A stretch of DNA of 64,000 nucleotides from positions 806,001 through 870,000 of the forward strand of contig JALRMH010000003.1 of the NCBI GenBank assembly GCA_026119935.1. The letters run 5' to 3'. Positions 12,914 through 23,844 of this stretch are shown here, one piece after another (within the stretch, counting starts at the first letter, position 1; each line of letters opens with the position of its first letter). The notes beneath the pieces are model-generated. The model saw only the letters and a list, made by a program, of their open reading frames with translations, was not told the origin of the DNA and did not search any database. The translations under genes were made by a program, and so were the position numbers. The DNA comes from Endothia cerciana (Eukaryota; Ascomycota; Sordariomycetes; Diaporthales; Cryphonectriaceae).

Positions 12914-14681
12914 TGCTGGACCAGATACAACAACTTTCACTTCTCACGGGATCAGAGCAGATTCCATCCTATTTGTATCGACAAACCGATCCGGCGACTT
13001 TCCAGACCGGACGGCAGGAGACGCAGGCATTGTGTACGAAGAGCATGAATACGGACGGACGGGCCGGCGCCACATACCAACTATCGACGATGGCAGGCAG
13101 GCTTTCGACACCAAAACGGAGTTACGGTGGGGGTTTGGGATTCTAACTGCTTCGTTTCATCATGAATTCGACATACACAACGGATATCTCGGCATACATT
13201 TCGTCTTCGCCATGGGCGCCCGAGTCAAAGGCAGCCCACACTGGTCGCCCTTCCAACAGTCCGCTGGCATATGGAATTCCCTTCTCGAGCATCGAGGTCC
13301 GTCTTGCGACACCCAAAAAGTAACCTCGAACCTCCTATGCTACCCGATTATCGACTTATAATTACGAACCTTTCCTGGACTAGCCTGGGATCTCTTAGGC
13401 ATGACTGGATTTGAGCCATCCCACTCTGATCTCCCGCCCTTGGCCGACAATCTTGAACATCGTGGACCTTTAATCAGCTTCGGACTGAGAATACCCACCT
13501 TGCTCGATGGAAGGATCTCTCGGATTCGATAGACTTTGGCTATTTTCTGTCTTTCTTGCGCTGGACAAAACCGGGGTCGAGAGTGCAGTCCCAGGCTGAT
13601 GCATGCATGTATGCATGTGGAGGGATGAGGAATGATGACCTGGCTCGAGTTGTGTACTCGTGCATAGCCATGGTTTGATGGATGGGGAGGTGCAGATGTG
13701 AAAGGAAACGGGACAGCATGGGGCATCTGAACATATGATAGGCATCAACCATCGGAGGGAGGCCGGTATGGCTGAACTGTGGGAGACAGTAACTAATATA
13801 TACCTACCACTTCCAAAATCTCTTTGCAGTGACGTGAGCCTGGACCCTCGAATGCTGAGCATGCGGCCAGTCTGTTACTGACTGCGAGGTCTTGTCCAAG
13901 GCTTCTCATGGACCGGTTGTGTCTCACGTGGCCCAAAACCGCCTCGCAGAGTCGCGGAAAGTGCCTGGCTCTGCCTGAAATGGCCGGCCTGGTTGTCCTA
14001 GTTCTTGAGGGTCCTCTTGGCACACAGGTTGCTGTTTGGGCCTGTCTGGAATGCCACAGCTTCACGTCGTAGGCACTCGCATATCTTCTTGTTCACAAGG
14101 GAGAGACACAGGGCGGTCATTCGTAGGGAGGTGATAATCTCATGTCTGTGGAGCATTAGCCAGACTGACATGGCGAGCTCAAGAGCGGAAAGCTTGTCAC
14201 TACAGAGCACGACACATCGGATATGCAGGTCTGGGGGCAGATCGCTCACAGTCCAGTCCTGAATCGTAACGTGCTCGTGAAGAAAGCCGCGGGAACGAGA
14301 TCACGTGCCGTGCCCATTGGAAACCTCTTGTAGAGGAAGCATATTCTAAGAACCGTGTTTTGTCTTTCGCGTCTTCATGCCAGTTTTCTGTGTATGGTAC
14401 AGTGTCTCTCCGACCTCAGCTTCGTGTGAACCCTCGACCACCCACGGCGCGCCCCGCCTGTTCGATCACTTCTTGAAAACCCCTCATCCGCCAGAGCTCG
14501 TCGCGGCTGATGCCGCACAGGTTCGCCTTCCCCGACCGAAAAGCACCATGCGAAATCAACCTCGTCCCAGCAAGCCTTGAGCTTCCCGCGCATGGTCTTC
14601 GGCATCTTCTCGTGTTCCCAGATCCAGACCAGACCGCCATCACCGCCACCACCGGCAGCGACGGGGGGCCGGCGGGCACAC
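12914..14681. other. Intergenic region with one doubtful minus-strand ORF
   Basis: The only frame with somewhat protein-like composition is 14249-13998 on the minus strand (83 codons, with hydrophobic and basic stretches such as SALELAMSVWLML). I recognise no family and see no splice partner. The rest is low-scoring sequence between convergent gene ends. Confidence 0.45.
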
Positions 14682-15142
14682 CTAGTGCCTCTTATAGACG
14701 GTCATGGTGTCGAGGGCGTCCCTCTCCTTGACCTCGGCCTCGACGAGCTTGATGATGGGCGATAGGTAGGGTGTGTCCTCGGCGGGCTTGGTCCACTCGC
14801 CCTTGGGGAGCAGCTTGTGGGTGATGGAGCACTGCACGGCGCGGCGGATGCGGAAGATGCGCTCGTAGCGCTCCTTCTCGTTCAGGCGCGCCAGGGCGGT
14901 CTGGACGGTCTCGGACTCCTCGGGTATCAGGTCTTCGGCCCTGTGGCGAGGACGGTCAGTACTCTGAGCGGTGTCGAATCCTGACCCCACCCCCCAATTG
15001 GCTTGGGGGGGAGATGGGGGGCATACTTAAGACCCAGCTGTCGGTAGCCTGAGGCATTGGCGTACCAGTTGGCCAGAGGCTTCAGGGCGCTGCTGAGCCA
15101 AGGGCGCTTGGCGACGAAGGGGGCCAGAGTAATGTATGACAT
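14682..15142 (-). CDS. qcr7: Ubiquinol-cytochrome c reductase subunit 7 (complex III, 14 kDa)
   Basis: Two exons on the minus strand, 15142-15027 and 14940-14682. The 86-nt intron between them has a GTATGC donor and a CACAG acceptor, and splicing restores a Lys codon. The product is 124 aa, the normal size for Qcr7. Recognisable segments are the N-terminal SYITLAPFVAKRPWL, then NASGYRQLGLK, EALARLNEKE-type helical sequence (here TALARLNEKERYERIFRI) and the C-terminal KLLPKGEWTKPAEDTPYL. Family knowledge: this small matrix-side subunit is needed for assembly of the mitochondrial bc1 complex. A GT dinucleotide repeat (15151-15168 region) lies just upstream of the ATG in the presumed 5' UTR. The gene is divergent from the mitochondrial carrier at 16474. 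Confidence 0.92.
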
Positions 15143-16473
15143 CTTGGCTTTTGTGTGTGTGTGTGTGCGCGTGCGTGCGGTGAGTGTGAGGGTGGTGGCG
15201 GCTGGTGTGGGTTGGCGATGAGGCTTCAACGAGCACAGCTTGGGTGCAAGTCAGGTCAGCCGGAATTGGCGTCGACAAACCAGACGAAGTTGATTGGCGA
15301 ACGAGGATGAACCGGAACTTGTAAGCCTGCTGAGTCAGCTCGGAGGTATTTTGAGTGCGCTACTTCAGATCCGAGGAAGGTACCTTAGTATGCTTGGGTA
15401 CTCAGAGCTGGAAGAGAAACAGAGGTCGTGCCATAGAGGGATCACCAATATATTATTCTATGGGGAGTGATTCTACAGTAAATAACGGGTGGCCGTGTCA
15501 TAAAATATAAAAAAAAACACAAAAAAAAACACTGTGAGGACTACTTGTATGATTTTATTACCTTTTCTTTCTTGAGACCTGCTCAGGCAGAACGAGACAG
15601 GATACATAGGTACATGGGGAGCTTTCTGTTATCAGAAGTATTCTCTGCTGATAACAGTTGCCCGCCGATAGCAAACAAGCTCGACGTGCTGCAGCACAAG
15701 GCAGAGGTCCAGAAGGCAATGAGATCACTAACACTTCTCGACGCGACGTGACAACCGACGGTCGACTGGCAAACCTGAACTCAGCTCCAGGCAAAGCTGC
15801 TGCACCTGCACGTCACTGCTGGCCCTGGTGATTGCCGTGGTCGCAACAAGCTGGGCACACGCTCTCTCTGGTCTTGTTTCCCATTGATTGCCGTGGTACA
15901 CTAAAGTGCCCGCTCTCTGCTGCAGTCTGCCGTCATCGCCCGGTGTCGGGTTCACTGCAACTCCATCTCGACGAAAAGCGGCGCACTTTCAATTCCCAGG
16001 TGCTGCTTCTCCCCACCTCCACCCAAAAGTCCACTGTTATCGCCAAACCGCGACGACCTCCGACAACCATCTGTCTGAGGTCAACGTCCTTCCTCCACTC
16101 CTCACACCACCCTCGGCCCCAAGTTCAATTCTTCTGTGCCCGTCCAGAGCCAGCTTTGTGTTTCAGGGTCAATGGCCTCTGATAACCGCTAGCTGCACCG
16201 TCACGGCCTCTGCGTGGGAACCCTTCCCCGCGCACCGGCAACGGGACCCCTCGACCTGTCCAACTCCAGAGCCAGAGAGTCTCTCAAGGCTGACAAGACT
16301 CCCTGTCTCGTCGTGTCGCACTCTCCATCGACGACCAGACCAGCCTCCGAGCCTCCTTCTCGACATCGCCACCCCTTCCATTCTCAGCAGCATCCTCGCC
16401 AACGTCATAGGCGAGGCCCCTTCCAAGCCGAGTTCGCATCCCGCCTACTTCCCCTCCTCGCCGAGGAAGAGGA
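15143..16473. promoter_or_regulatory. Divergent intergenic region between qcr7 and a mitochondrial carrier gene
   Basis: The two flanking nuclear genes for mitochondrial proteins point away from each other, so this region should hold both promoters. It contains A/T-rich DNA around 15500-15540 and a long C/T-rich tract from about 15950 to 16460 before the carrier ATG, which is common in fungal 5' leaders. I could not identify a specific transcription-factor site. Confidence 0.45.
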
Positions 16474-17939
16474 ATGTCTCTCGAGGAAAGGTCCGCTGCT
16501 CCCTCGACCGCGGAATATGGGCAGACTCCTCCCTCCTCCGCCTCCAAGTATACTTACCCGACGACTGCTGAACTGCCGTCGCCGATCCCTCCTCAGTCGC
16601 ACCCGGTAGCAGCCTCTCCTCCTGCCCCCACCACCACCATGCACGACCCCAACCGGATCACGCCCCTTGAGCGCTGGGCCGTCCGCGCTTCCGACTCGCA
16701 GTTCAACGCTCTCGCCGGTGCAATAGGAGGGTTCACCTCGGGAATAGTGACCTGTCCCCTCGATGTCATCAAGACGAAGCTGCAGGCACAGGGCGGCCTC
16801 GCCCAGATAGAGAGAGGGATGCACGTGGGCCAGCCTAGGATGTACAAGGGTCTCGTCGGCACTGCCAGTGTCATATGGAGGGATGAGGGTCTGCGTGGCA
16901 TGTACAGAGGTCTCGGTCCGATAATACTGGGATATCTACCAACCTGGGCTGTCTGGTTTACCGTCTACAACAAGAGCAAGACGTGGTTGGGCCAGTATCA
17001 CCGTACGTCGACCGACCTTTGGGTACCCCCTGGGCCTGCGCATTTGTGCCCTGTGCTTCCTAGCATGGGCACTGGCCTCCCCCGTCTTCTCAAGAGCTAT
17101 GCTAACAGGTTACAGACAACACCTTTGTGATCAACTTCTGGTCGTCCATTATAGCAGGAGCCAGCAGCACCGTCGTCACCAATCCCATTTGGGTCATCAA
17201 GACCCGCCTCATGTCACAGACCGGACACCATGACAGGCACCGGTTCTCCCTCTTTCCCAAGGGCGCCAACACACCCACATCCCGCCCAACCATGTCGATG
17301 CATGGCTACTACCACTCCACACTCGATGCCGCGAGGAAAATGTACACCACCGAGGGCATTCGAGCCTTCTACTCTGGTCTCACCCCGGCCTTGCTGGGTC
17401 TGACCCACGTGGCAGTACAATTCCCAGCCTATGAGTTTCTGAAGACGAAGTTCACGGGCCAGGGCATGGGGGCCTCACCCACCAACACCGATCCCAAGGC
17501 ACAATGGTTCGGCATCCTCTGCGCCTCGATCTTCTCCAAGATCGCGGCCAGCAGCGCCACCTATCCGCACGAGGTGATACGGACACGACTGCAGACCCAG
17601 CGGCGGCCCATGTCTGGAAGCGACTTTGTTATGGGCAACGTCGGTGGGATACCTGGCATGAAGCAGGCCGGCGGGCCATCGTCCAAGGCCGCGGAGAAGC
17701 AGGCGGCGCAGCAGCAGGAAAGCGCGAAATACAGGGGTATCGCACGGACATTCCAGACAATCCTGCGCGAGGAGGGCTGGAGGGCCTTCTACGCTGGCAT
17801 GGGCACCAACATGATGCGTGCGGTGCCGGCTGCCACTGTCACGATGCTTACCTACGAGTTTACGATGCGCGAGCTAAACAACGCCCGTCTGCAGGGCCGG
17901 GGTAAAATGCATGCTCAAGAGGATTCGAGTTTTTCCTGA
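16474..17939 (+). CDS. Mitochondrial carrier (SLC25), NAD+/pyrimidine/FAD-type subgroup
   Basis: Two exons, 16474-17002 and 17116-17939, with one 113-nt GTACGT...CAG intron; 450 aa. The first ~56 residues are Pro/Ser-rich. The three carrier repeats carry the signatures PLDVIKTKLQAQ, PIWVIKTRLMSQ and PHEVIRTRLQTQ. Trp replaces the acidic residue in the second repeat. Family knowledge: this is a hallmark of the subgroup that transports NAD+ (yeast Yia6/Yea6), FAD or pyrimidine nucleotides. GYLPTWAVWFTVYNKSK also fits the NAD carrier branch. Insertions enlarge the loops near residues 210-235 and before the last repeat (a Gln/Ala/Lys-rich stretch). The exact substrate is inferred. A second in-frame ATG lies near codon 56 (MHDPNRITPLERW) and could be used instead. 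Confidence 0.85.
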
Positions 17940-19819
17940 AGCACGACTTGTGTCTCATGGGCATCAATTCATCGAAAGTCGTTCGAGGACATCTGGTCAT
18001 CAGCACCGGATGACCTCACATGGGACGATGAAACGGTAAGCGAGAAGCGGGAAACAGGAACTTGCTTTCCTCGTTACACTGCGGAACCAAGGCCGGTGTT
18101 CCGCACGCATCGGCCCGTCTTGGGATCATATGCTGCCAGATCGGGTCGGATCCTGGCGGGATGGTCTCCTCAGGCAAACGGCGGTTTCGGGTCCCAGCAA
18201 GGTCTGGCCGAAGCGACTCGAACAGAAGAGACAGCATAGCGCGCACGATCGACGCGCGACAGGGTTATGAGAAACGGGACTAAGGAGGCCACCAGGGAAA
18301 AGGAGTTGTGGTCCGTCGAACACCGTCGGTTTTCTGGCATAACGCTCACGTGTTAAGTAACGATACCCTGACTACCACAACGACGGCTTAATTATCGAGT
18401 GTAAACTTGTTGGTATAGACTTCATGGTCATCATTCTAGCCTGGCATTGTTTTCCGCTGGGCGTCTGGCATAGGACAGAACGGGAAAGATGGGGACTTCG
18501 GAAGGCAAATAAGTAGTCCCGAGAAGAAATCAATAACCAGCCAAACTTTACATATGCAAGACTTTGTTATGTATAGTCGTGATGATCAGAGAGAAGTGAT
18601 CGCAGAGGTGACGTCTACCTGAGTATTCACATCCTTAGCTGTGCTTCCCCTCTCTTTCTCCTGCATTGTTCACACACCCTACAGCATGACCTACCATAAT
18701 TTAACAGTCTGGAGGATTAAGTCATACTCAGATCACAACAGAAGCATCCCAGCATTCATTCTCTACGCTGGACTCTGCGAAGAGAACTGGAGGAAAGCTT
18801 CTGGACTGAGGATGTTATATGTGGCTCGGGCGAATGGCAAACCAGACCGGCCTGCAAGCAGATTTACACAGGGCCACGAGGGGACTGCACAACCTTGGAA
18901 CAAAGCATGGTTCGCAAAGACTTTCGGCTTTGTTGGCGGGATGCTACCATAGCAATTTGACATTGCCTTCCTTGCCAAGTTGGTTATATCCAATAGGCCC
19001 TGAGATGTGTTAAGCCTCACGGCGAATGGTTCGAAACTGAAAGGTATAGTAAACCCATCCATTGACTGTTTCATGATTATCCTCATCTGCCTTGCCTGTA
19101 AGGAATGTTCTGCCTAGGAGGCCTAATACTCAAGTGCAACCAACTCCAACCGTTATATTGTCGGGAAGCCACCCTGCGGTCTGACAAGGCGTAGGAACCG
19201 AACCAGAGTCTCCGACGCACCCAATACCAGACACCACACCGTCATCTCGGTATACTGGTTCATGTCTTTAATAGTCAGCCTCTATATTACGTGCGCATAA
19301 GCCCCTTAAAAAATGATGCGAAGGTAAGGAATGGCTGAAGGATAAAATACCTTGAGCAGCTAGCCCCGCCCGCTCGAAATGGTCGGCGTTGCGTCCGGCT
19401 GAGGGCACGAGGGATGAGTCCTAGGCTCAACATTGGACTCGAAGACAAGACAGTCGACTCAAATAACAAGCCCTGCTGCCAATATGCCTTTATATATATA
19501 TATATATATATATTTGTCCAGAACAACAAGGAAATAGAAGAGGGGAGATGTAAACTCGCCGAAGCGAACAGCAAAGATGTATGATGTTTCATAATATAAA
19601 CCAGGATAACAGCGCGAGCGACGGGAGCCCGTGACGTCCTGCATCGCTTCACACTACTCAAGGGAGAGCAACATTAATAGGTCCAAAGCCCGGTGGAGCG
19701 TATCGAAGAAGCAGTGGCTCTCCCCAATGCTGATGGAGATAATTATTTTTGATTGGTAGCTGCGAAAACTAGATGTCGTGTGGAAGATAGAAGCATTCAC
19801 AACCAGCGTTCCATCCCCT
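17940..19819. other. Intergenic region, no gene seen; TA microsatellite
   Basis: Open frames are short. A 107-codon minus-strand frame at 19086-18763 is open but has no recognisable features. A (TA)n run of about 11 units lies near 19491-19513. Confidence 0.5.
19491..19513. repeat. (TA)n microsatellite
   Basis: An uninterrupted alternation of T and A of about 23 nt in non-coding DNA. Confidence 0.85.
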
Positions 19820-21570
19820 TCATTCGTTCAAGATCAGAGAATCATAACTCATAGCGACTGCAGGGCGCCTGCGTCCTACCTCCGGGACCATGGTTCCTGC
19901 TCTGCTCTCTAAGAGCATCGTCGTCTCATCGACCTTACACATCCTGACCCGCGTCTGCCTCCCCAGGTCCTCTGCGTGCTGCAGCCTCGTCCTGGTCTCG
20001 TCACCGATGCCGTGGGTCATGATCGCCATACAGCTGTCCCTCTACGGCTTCAGCCCGAGCCTGCGAGTCTTGAGGATGACAGCAAGACAGAATACACATC
20101 CTGCCATCGTGGTGGCGACAGGAAAAGCGATGAAGGGCCACCGGACCTGGATGTGCAGGACCTATAGCGACGTCGTCCTGACCATAGGCTGCTGGGCGAA
20201 CCCGAGGTTTCGCATCCACACCGTTATGCTGTCCACCACGCTGTTGAACGTCTGGCCCAGGGCGGACTGGTTCGTTAAAGAGATGGCTATAGGCGACTAG
20301 GCCCAGAAGGACGTATCCGGGTAGAAGGAATTGCAGATCTGTGCGTGCGATGCTCATGCTGGCTGAGGGAATGTTGTAGAGGAGGGCGTTGTTGTTTAGG
20401 CTATTCTAGTACTGCAAACACTCTGTCTCATTTCTCTGCAACCAGCCATCTGACGGCGTTAAAGAGGATACGTTACGGTTGATGGACGAGTGGAAGACTT
20501 AGTCTATTAAGTTTCCTATTCTGACCTTGGAACTATAGATGTTTGTGTAAAGCTCTAGTCCGCACTCTGTCGCGGTTGGATATGAGGTATTCTAAGGTAT
20601 ACTACCGTTCAGATATCCGTCGTCGACGTTGAAGATGGAGAACTCAAGCAGAAATGTGGTGGAATTGCTGAAGGAAATCAATGCAGACCCGTTGATAGTC
20701 CCCTAGCAGACATTATCCTAGAGGTGGAGCTGGACTTCAAGATATCCACCCCGTCTACCCCAGCGGACCTTGTCACCAGCACCGCCCATCAAAGTAATAT
20801 ATGCTTAGTTGCTAATATTGAGGGGTAGGGCAAATGTGGTCAGCATCTCTAGAGGTACTTAAGGTACTTGTCCCCTCGGTGACGTTCTCAGTAGTGGACT
20901 GACTAGAGACCGTGATATGCAAGGTAACATCCCGACACGAGGCGCAGACAGCAAGAGATGCGTAAGGTGACTAGATACAGTTTCCCGTCGAACACATAAA
21001 GGTGACGGTGCGAGCCGTCAATATACTCTGATTATAGAAGCCGTCGTACACACTAGCGACCACCCCCAGGTTCGGCTGGGTAGACCATTCGACGTCGGTT
21101 TGAATGCGTACAGGTGTCGTTTATTCCATCGCTGATGACAACTGGAGTATAATCCCAGTCTGTAGACAGGAGGCTGACGTCAAGATCTATTTCCGAGCCG
21201 ATCGTAGGGCTGGCCGGCTCATTCTGTACATCCAGACGACCTGAGCTCTCGACTACGGCCTGAATAAAAGGGTCGTAAGCGAGCACGACGACGATGATAG
21301 CTGCTCCCAGGGAGGCCCACTGACTAGATTAGATCCCTATGTAAGTGAGCGGCTGGCCCAGCATGAAATATGCAACTGGATGTGCTCACTAGAACTTCGT
21401 CCAGAAGAGGAGCTTAAAGCTTCTGAGGGAACCACGGCTGGCATTGTCGACCCGGTCAAACATGTACTCCCAGAACTCCTCGCGAGCTTGGGGTTACGCT
21501 TTAGGTAGTGGGGGATCTGGACCGAGGCCCCCGTTTCACTCTCTGGGCTCACCATTGTGCTTGTAGCCAC
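19820..21570 (-). pseudogene. Decayed DUF3176 fungal membrane protein gene
   Basis: Three collinear minus-strand segments match the order of this fungal family as I remember it. (1) About 21490-21395 reads REEFWEYMFDRVDNASRGSL then KLLFWTKF. (2) After a plausible 66-nt GTGAGC...CTAG intron (21391-21326) comes QWASLGAAIIVVVLAYDPF, then IQAVVESSGRLD, to about 21110. (3) About 20180-19830 contains VRWPFIAFPVATTMAG, FCLAVILKTRRLGLKP and MAIMTHGIGDETRTRLQ. Damage is visible. A TAG sits where the family has a Trp just before RDSCMAIM, another TAG lies before VLHIQVRW, and there is a frame break between IPHYLKRNPKLA and the EFWEYMF segment. The middle, 21050-20360, has many stops. Family knowledge: DUF3176 proteins are multi-span membrane proteins of unknown function. 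The family call is fairly firm and the pseudogene status likely. Confidence 0.65.
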
Positions 21571-22348
21571 AACCTATGCGAGAGCCTAGGTACCTATACT
21601 ATGCAGTGAGGAGGAGAGTAGAGGGCGGCGCGGAAGGGGGAGGGGCGCTGTTCTGTTCACACACAAGGCTCCTGCTTAAAAAGCTGTCACTTGGTGTGGA
21701 CTCTATATCATGACATCAGAATGAATATCTCGCGGCTTGGAGGATCGTTGGCGTCTACGAAGCGCGCTACCGCCTTAGTCTATCACGTTGTACGTTGCCT
21801 AGGTACGGATAGCGCCATGAAGACTGTGCTGGGATATCCCTAACTGGTGAGAGAACCGTCTACGGGCCGAACCGTATAGTCCAATGTAGACAACCGTGCC
21901 AGTTCTCTGCAGGACTTGAGGGAAGAACAGAGAGAATCAGAGTCTATGTGTCAGGCACTGGGATGGAACAATCAATTGATCCTACTCATAATCCTTCGAT
22001 AACTACAATCACTGGCGACACGCCACCGGCCGTGCTCTGCGCGAGGGATACCGGATGCCGTGCCGTCGCAACAGCGACGGGCGACGAATTAGAGCGGGAA
22101 GGATCTGAAGCGTACGCGACGGCTCTTGTGTATGAGACAACCATTGACAAAGGCGTAGTGATATCTTGACGGAGATCTTACACGGCGGACATACGGAACA
22201 GATGAGCGGCATCGTTCCGGCCAAGATAGTAATTAAGCTCTAAGCCCAAAATTTGTCACTGTTCGTAGCATTAAGAATGACAATTGAACATACTTGCTTG
22301 AAATACTGCAGCCCCGGTCAGTCGTTTTCGTATTCCATTTGTTTTCGA
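21571..22348. other. Intergenic or decayed sequence
   Basis: No supportable gene. It separates two relics of unrelated families and may contain their eroded ends. Confidence 0.4.
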
Positions 22349-23460
22349 GGAATTAGTCCTTTGAGTGATGTCTCCGGATACTTGTTCTGCACATCACTTC
22401 ACCACACAGTGCATAGTGGCGTCGATCTGAGGCTTGAACCTGAAGGACTTTATCACAGTGTGATGTACCGTCCCAAAGTACTCGGGGGTCTACCGATTGA
22501 AATGTCGACCTAGCGCGTGATGATCTCGACCTCCACACCAACCTAGCAAAACCAGCAAAGGAGAAATCTCGTGGGATTCGCCCTCCGAGCAGTAGTTGCA
22601 TGCCGTAGAATCGTGGTGTAGGTCGCTTCCAAAAGTCAAACCTTGTCACAATCGGAATTTCGTCTTCTCAGACGGCCACAACCGCTGACGAAGAATCCTG
22701 AGGCCGCGTATGACCTTAAGCAGCTCGACAAAGCCTCTCTCCCGCACAGGTCGTAGCTCAGTAAATATCAATGTGGGGGGATTCCGGCTTAGAGACAGGC
22801 GGCCACGGTGTGAGTTCGAGATCGTCTGTGCCTGGAAACGTGACGTTGGCAGAGACGTGCTTGATGTTGGGGAGGTGGAGCTGGAACTCTGGTCGGTTAT
22901 CCCTCGTGCAGGGAGAGAGGCATCTTGAAGATATCGCAACCGAGGTAGATTATGAGAACGCTCACAAACTGCGCGTCAGAATATATGTTTTCGCAAAGTA
23001 TGCCTCTGTCGTTCATCATATTACCCAGCGCGGTGAGACTCGGGAGTTGCACGATCAAGAGCGCGAGGAGGGCGTCCACATTGCCGTCTCGAGCCGTCGA
23101 GGGCCGAAAAGATGCAATCTCCCAAACCACCTTGCGGGTGGTGCGGGCGATCCCAAGCTGCAAGGTCAAGCCTGCAGAGCAGAAGAGAATCAGGGGTGCC
23201 TGCTATAGGACCGCTCTGTCAACTTAAACTCCAAGTAAGCCAGAGGATTGACAAAGGCAGGAGGTCATTCTTCGACCAGGAAGTCGAGAGCAAAGTGCTC
23301 TGGGCGGGTATCAACAGTACTGTCTCGTTTGAGCGGCCAGGCCGAGAATTGTAGGAACGCCGCGATATGGCGGCTGCAGGATTATGATGGCGAAGCATTC
23401 GAAAGGGTAAAGAACGTTGGGAGTCAAGGCCTCCATCTATCTACAGAGGGTGCAAAATAG
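22349..23460 (-). pseudogene. Decayed fungal LRR/F-box-like protein gene
   Basis: Minus-strand fragments in different frames line up in a sensible order. First is LQLGIARTTRKVVWEIASF with LLALLIVQLPSLTALGNMM (about 23165-22990), then HLPNIKHVSANVTFPGTDD with the WPPVSKPESPHIDI stretch (about 22890-22770). Last is ELRPVRERGFVELLKVIRG with RILRQRLWP (about 22760-22670). This resembles fungal proteins in which LRR-like strands follow an F-box-like head, with phrases of the type 'LxLIREgxLxxlLxxTxgLKsLxWxWyY'. Frame changes and stops separate the pieces. The region below 22640 may continue the C-terminal part but is less clear. The family assignment is from memory and tentative. The broken state is visible directly. 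Confidence 0.45.
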
Positions 23461-23844
23461 ATGGTGGTGAGCAATGCAACATCCTCCCCGTCATATTTAC
23501 CTTTGAGTACTTCGTTAGTGTCTCTTGCCGTTGCCTCCAGGGGCAGGGAGCTGGGGGCCGGTGGGGTTTATAGCCCATGCACGCCTGGCCAGGCAGGACC
23601 CCTGCCAAGAGCTAAGGAGTGTTCATGTGACATGGCGACTAGTGACCCCTGCACTTTCCCAGCCAAGCGCGTCGCGGCGGGCGAACTCTCGGCTGTGGCC
23701 TAGATTGACGACCGCGTCGCAGGTCGTGGTATCACCCCCTTGTCCTCCTCATATGTCAAAACGACCCTAGCACCAAAGGACGACTGTATACCTCCACAGC
23801 CGACGCCACTGCTCCAGATGATGATCCTCCGTCTCTAAGGTGCC
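23461..23844. other. Short intergenic stretch upstream of sae2
   Basis: Presumed promoter and 5' UTR of the gene starting at 23845. No distinct motif could be assigned. Confidence 0.45.
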
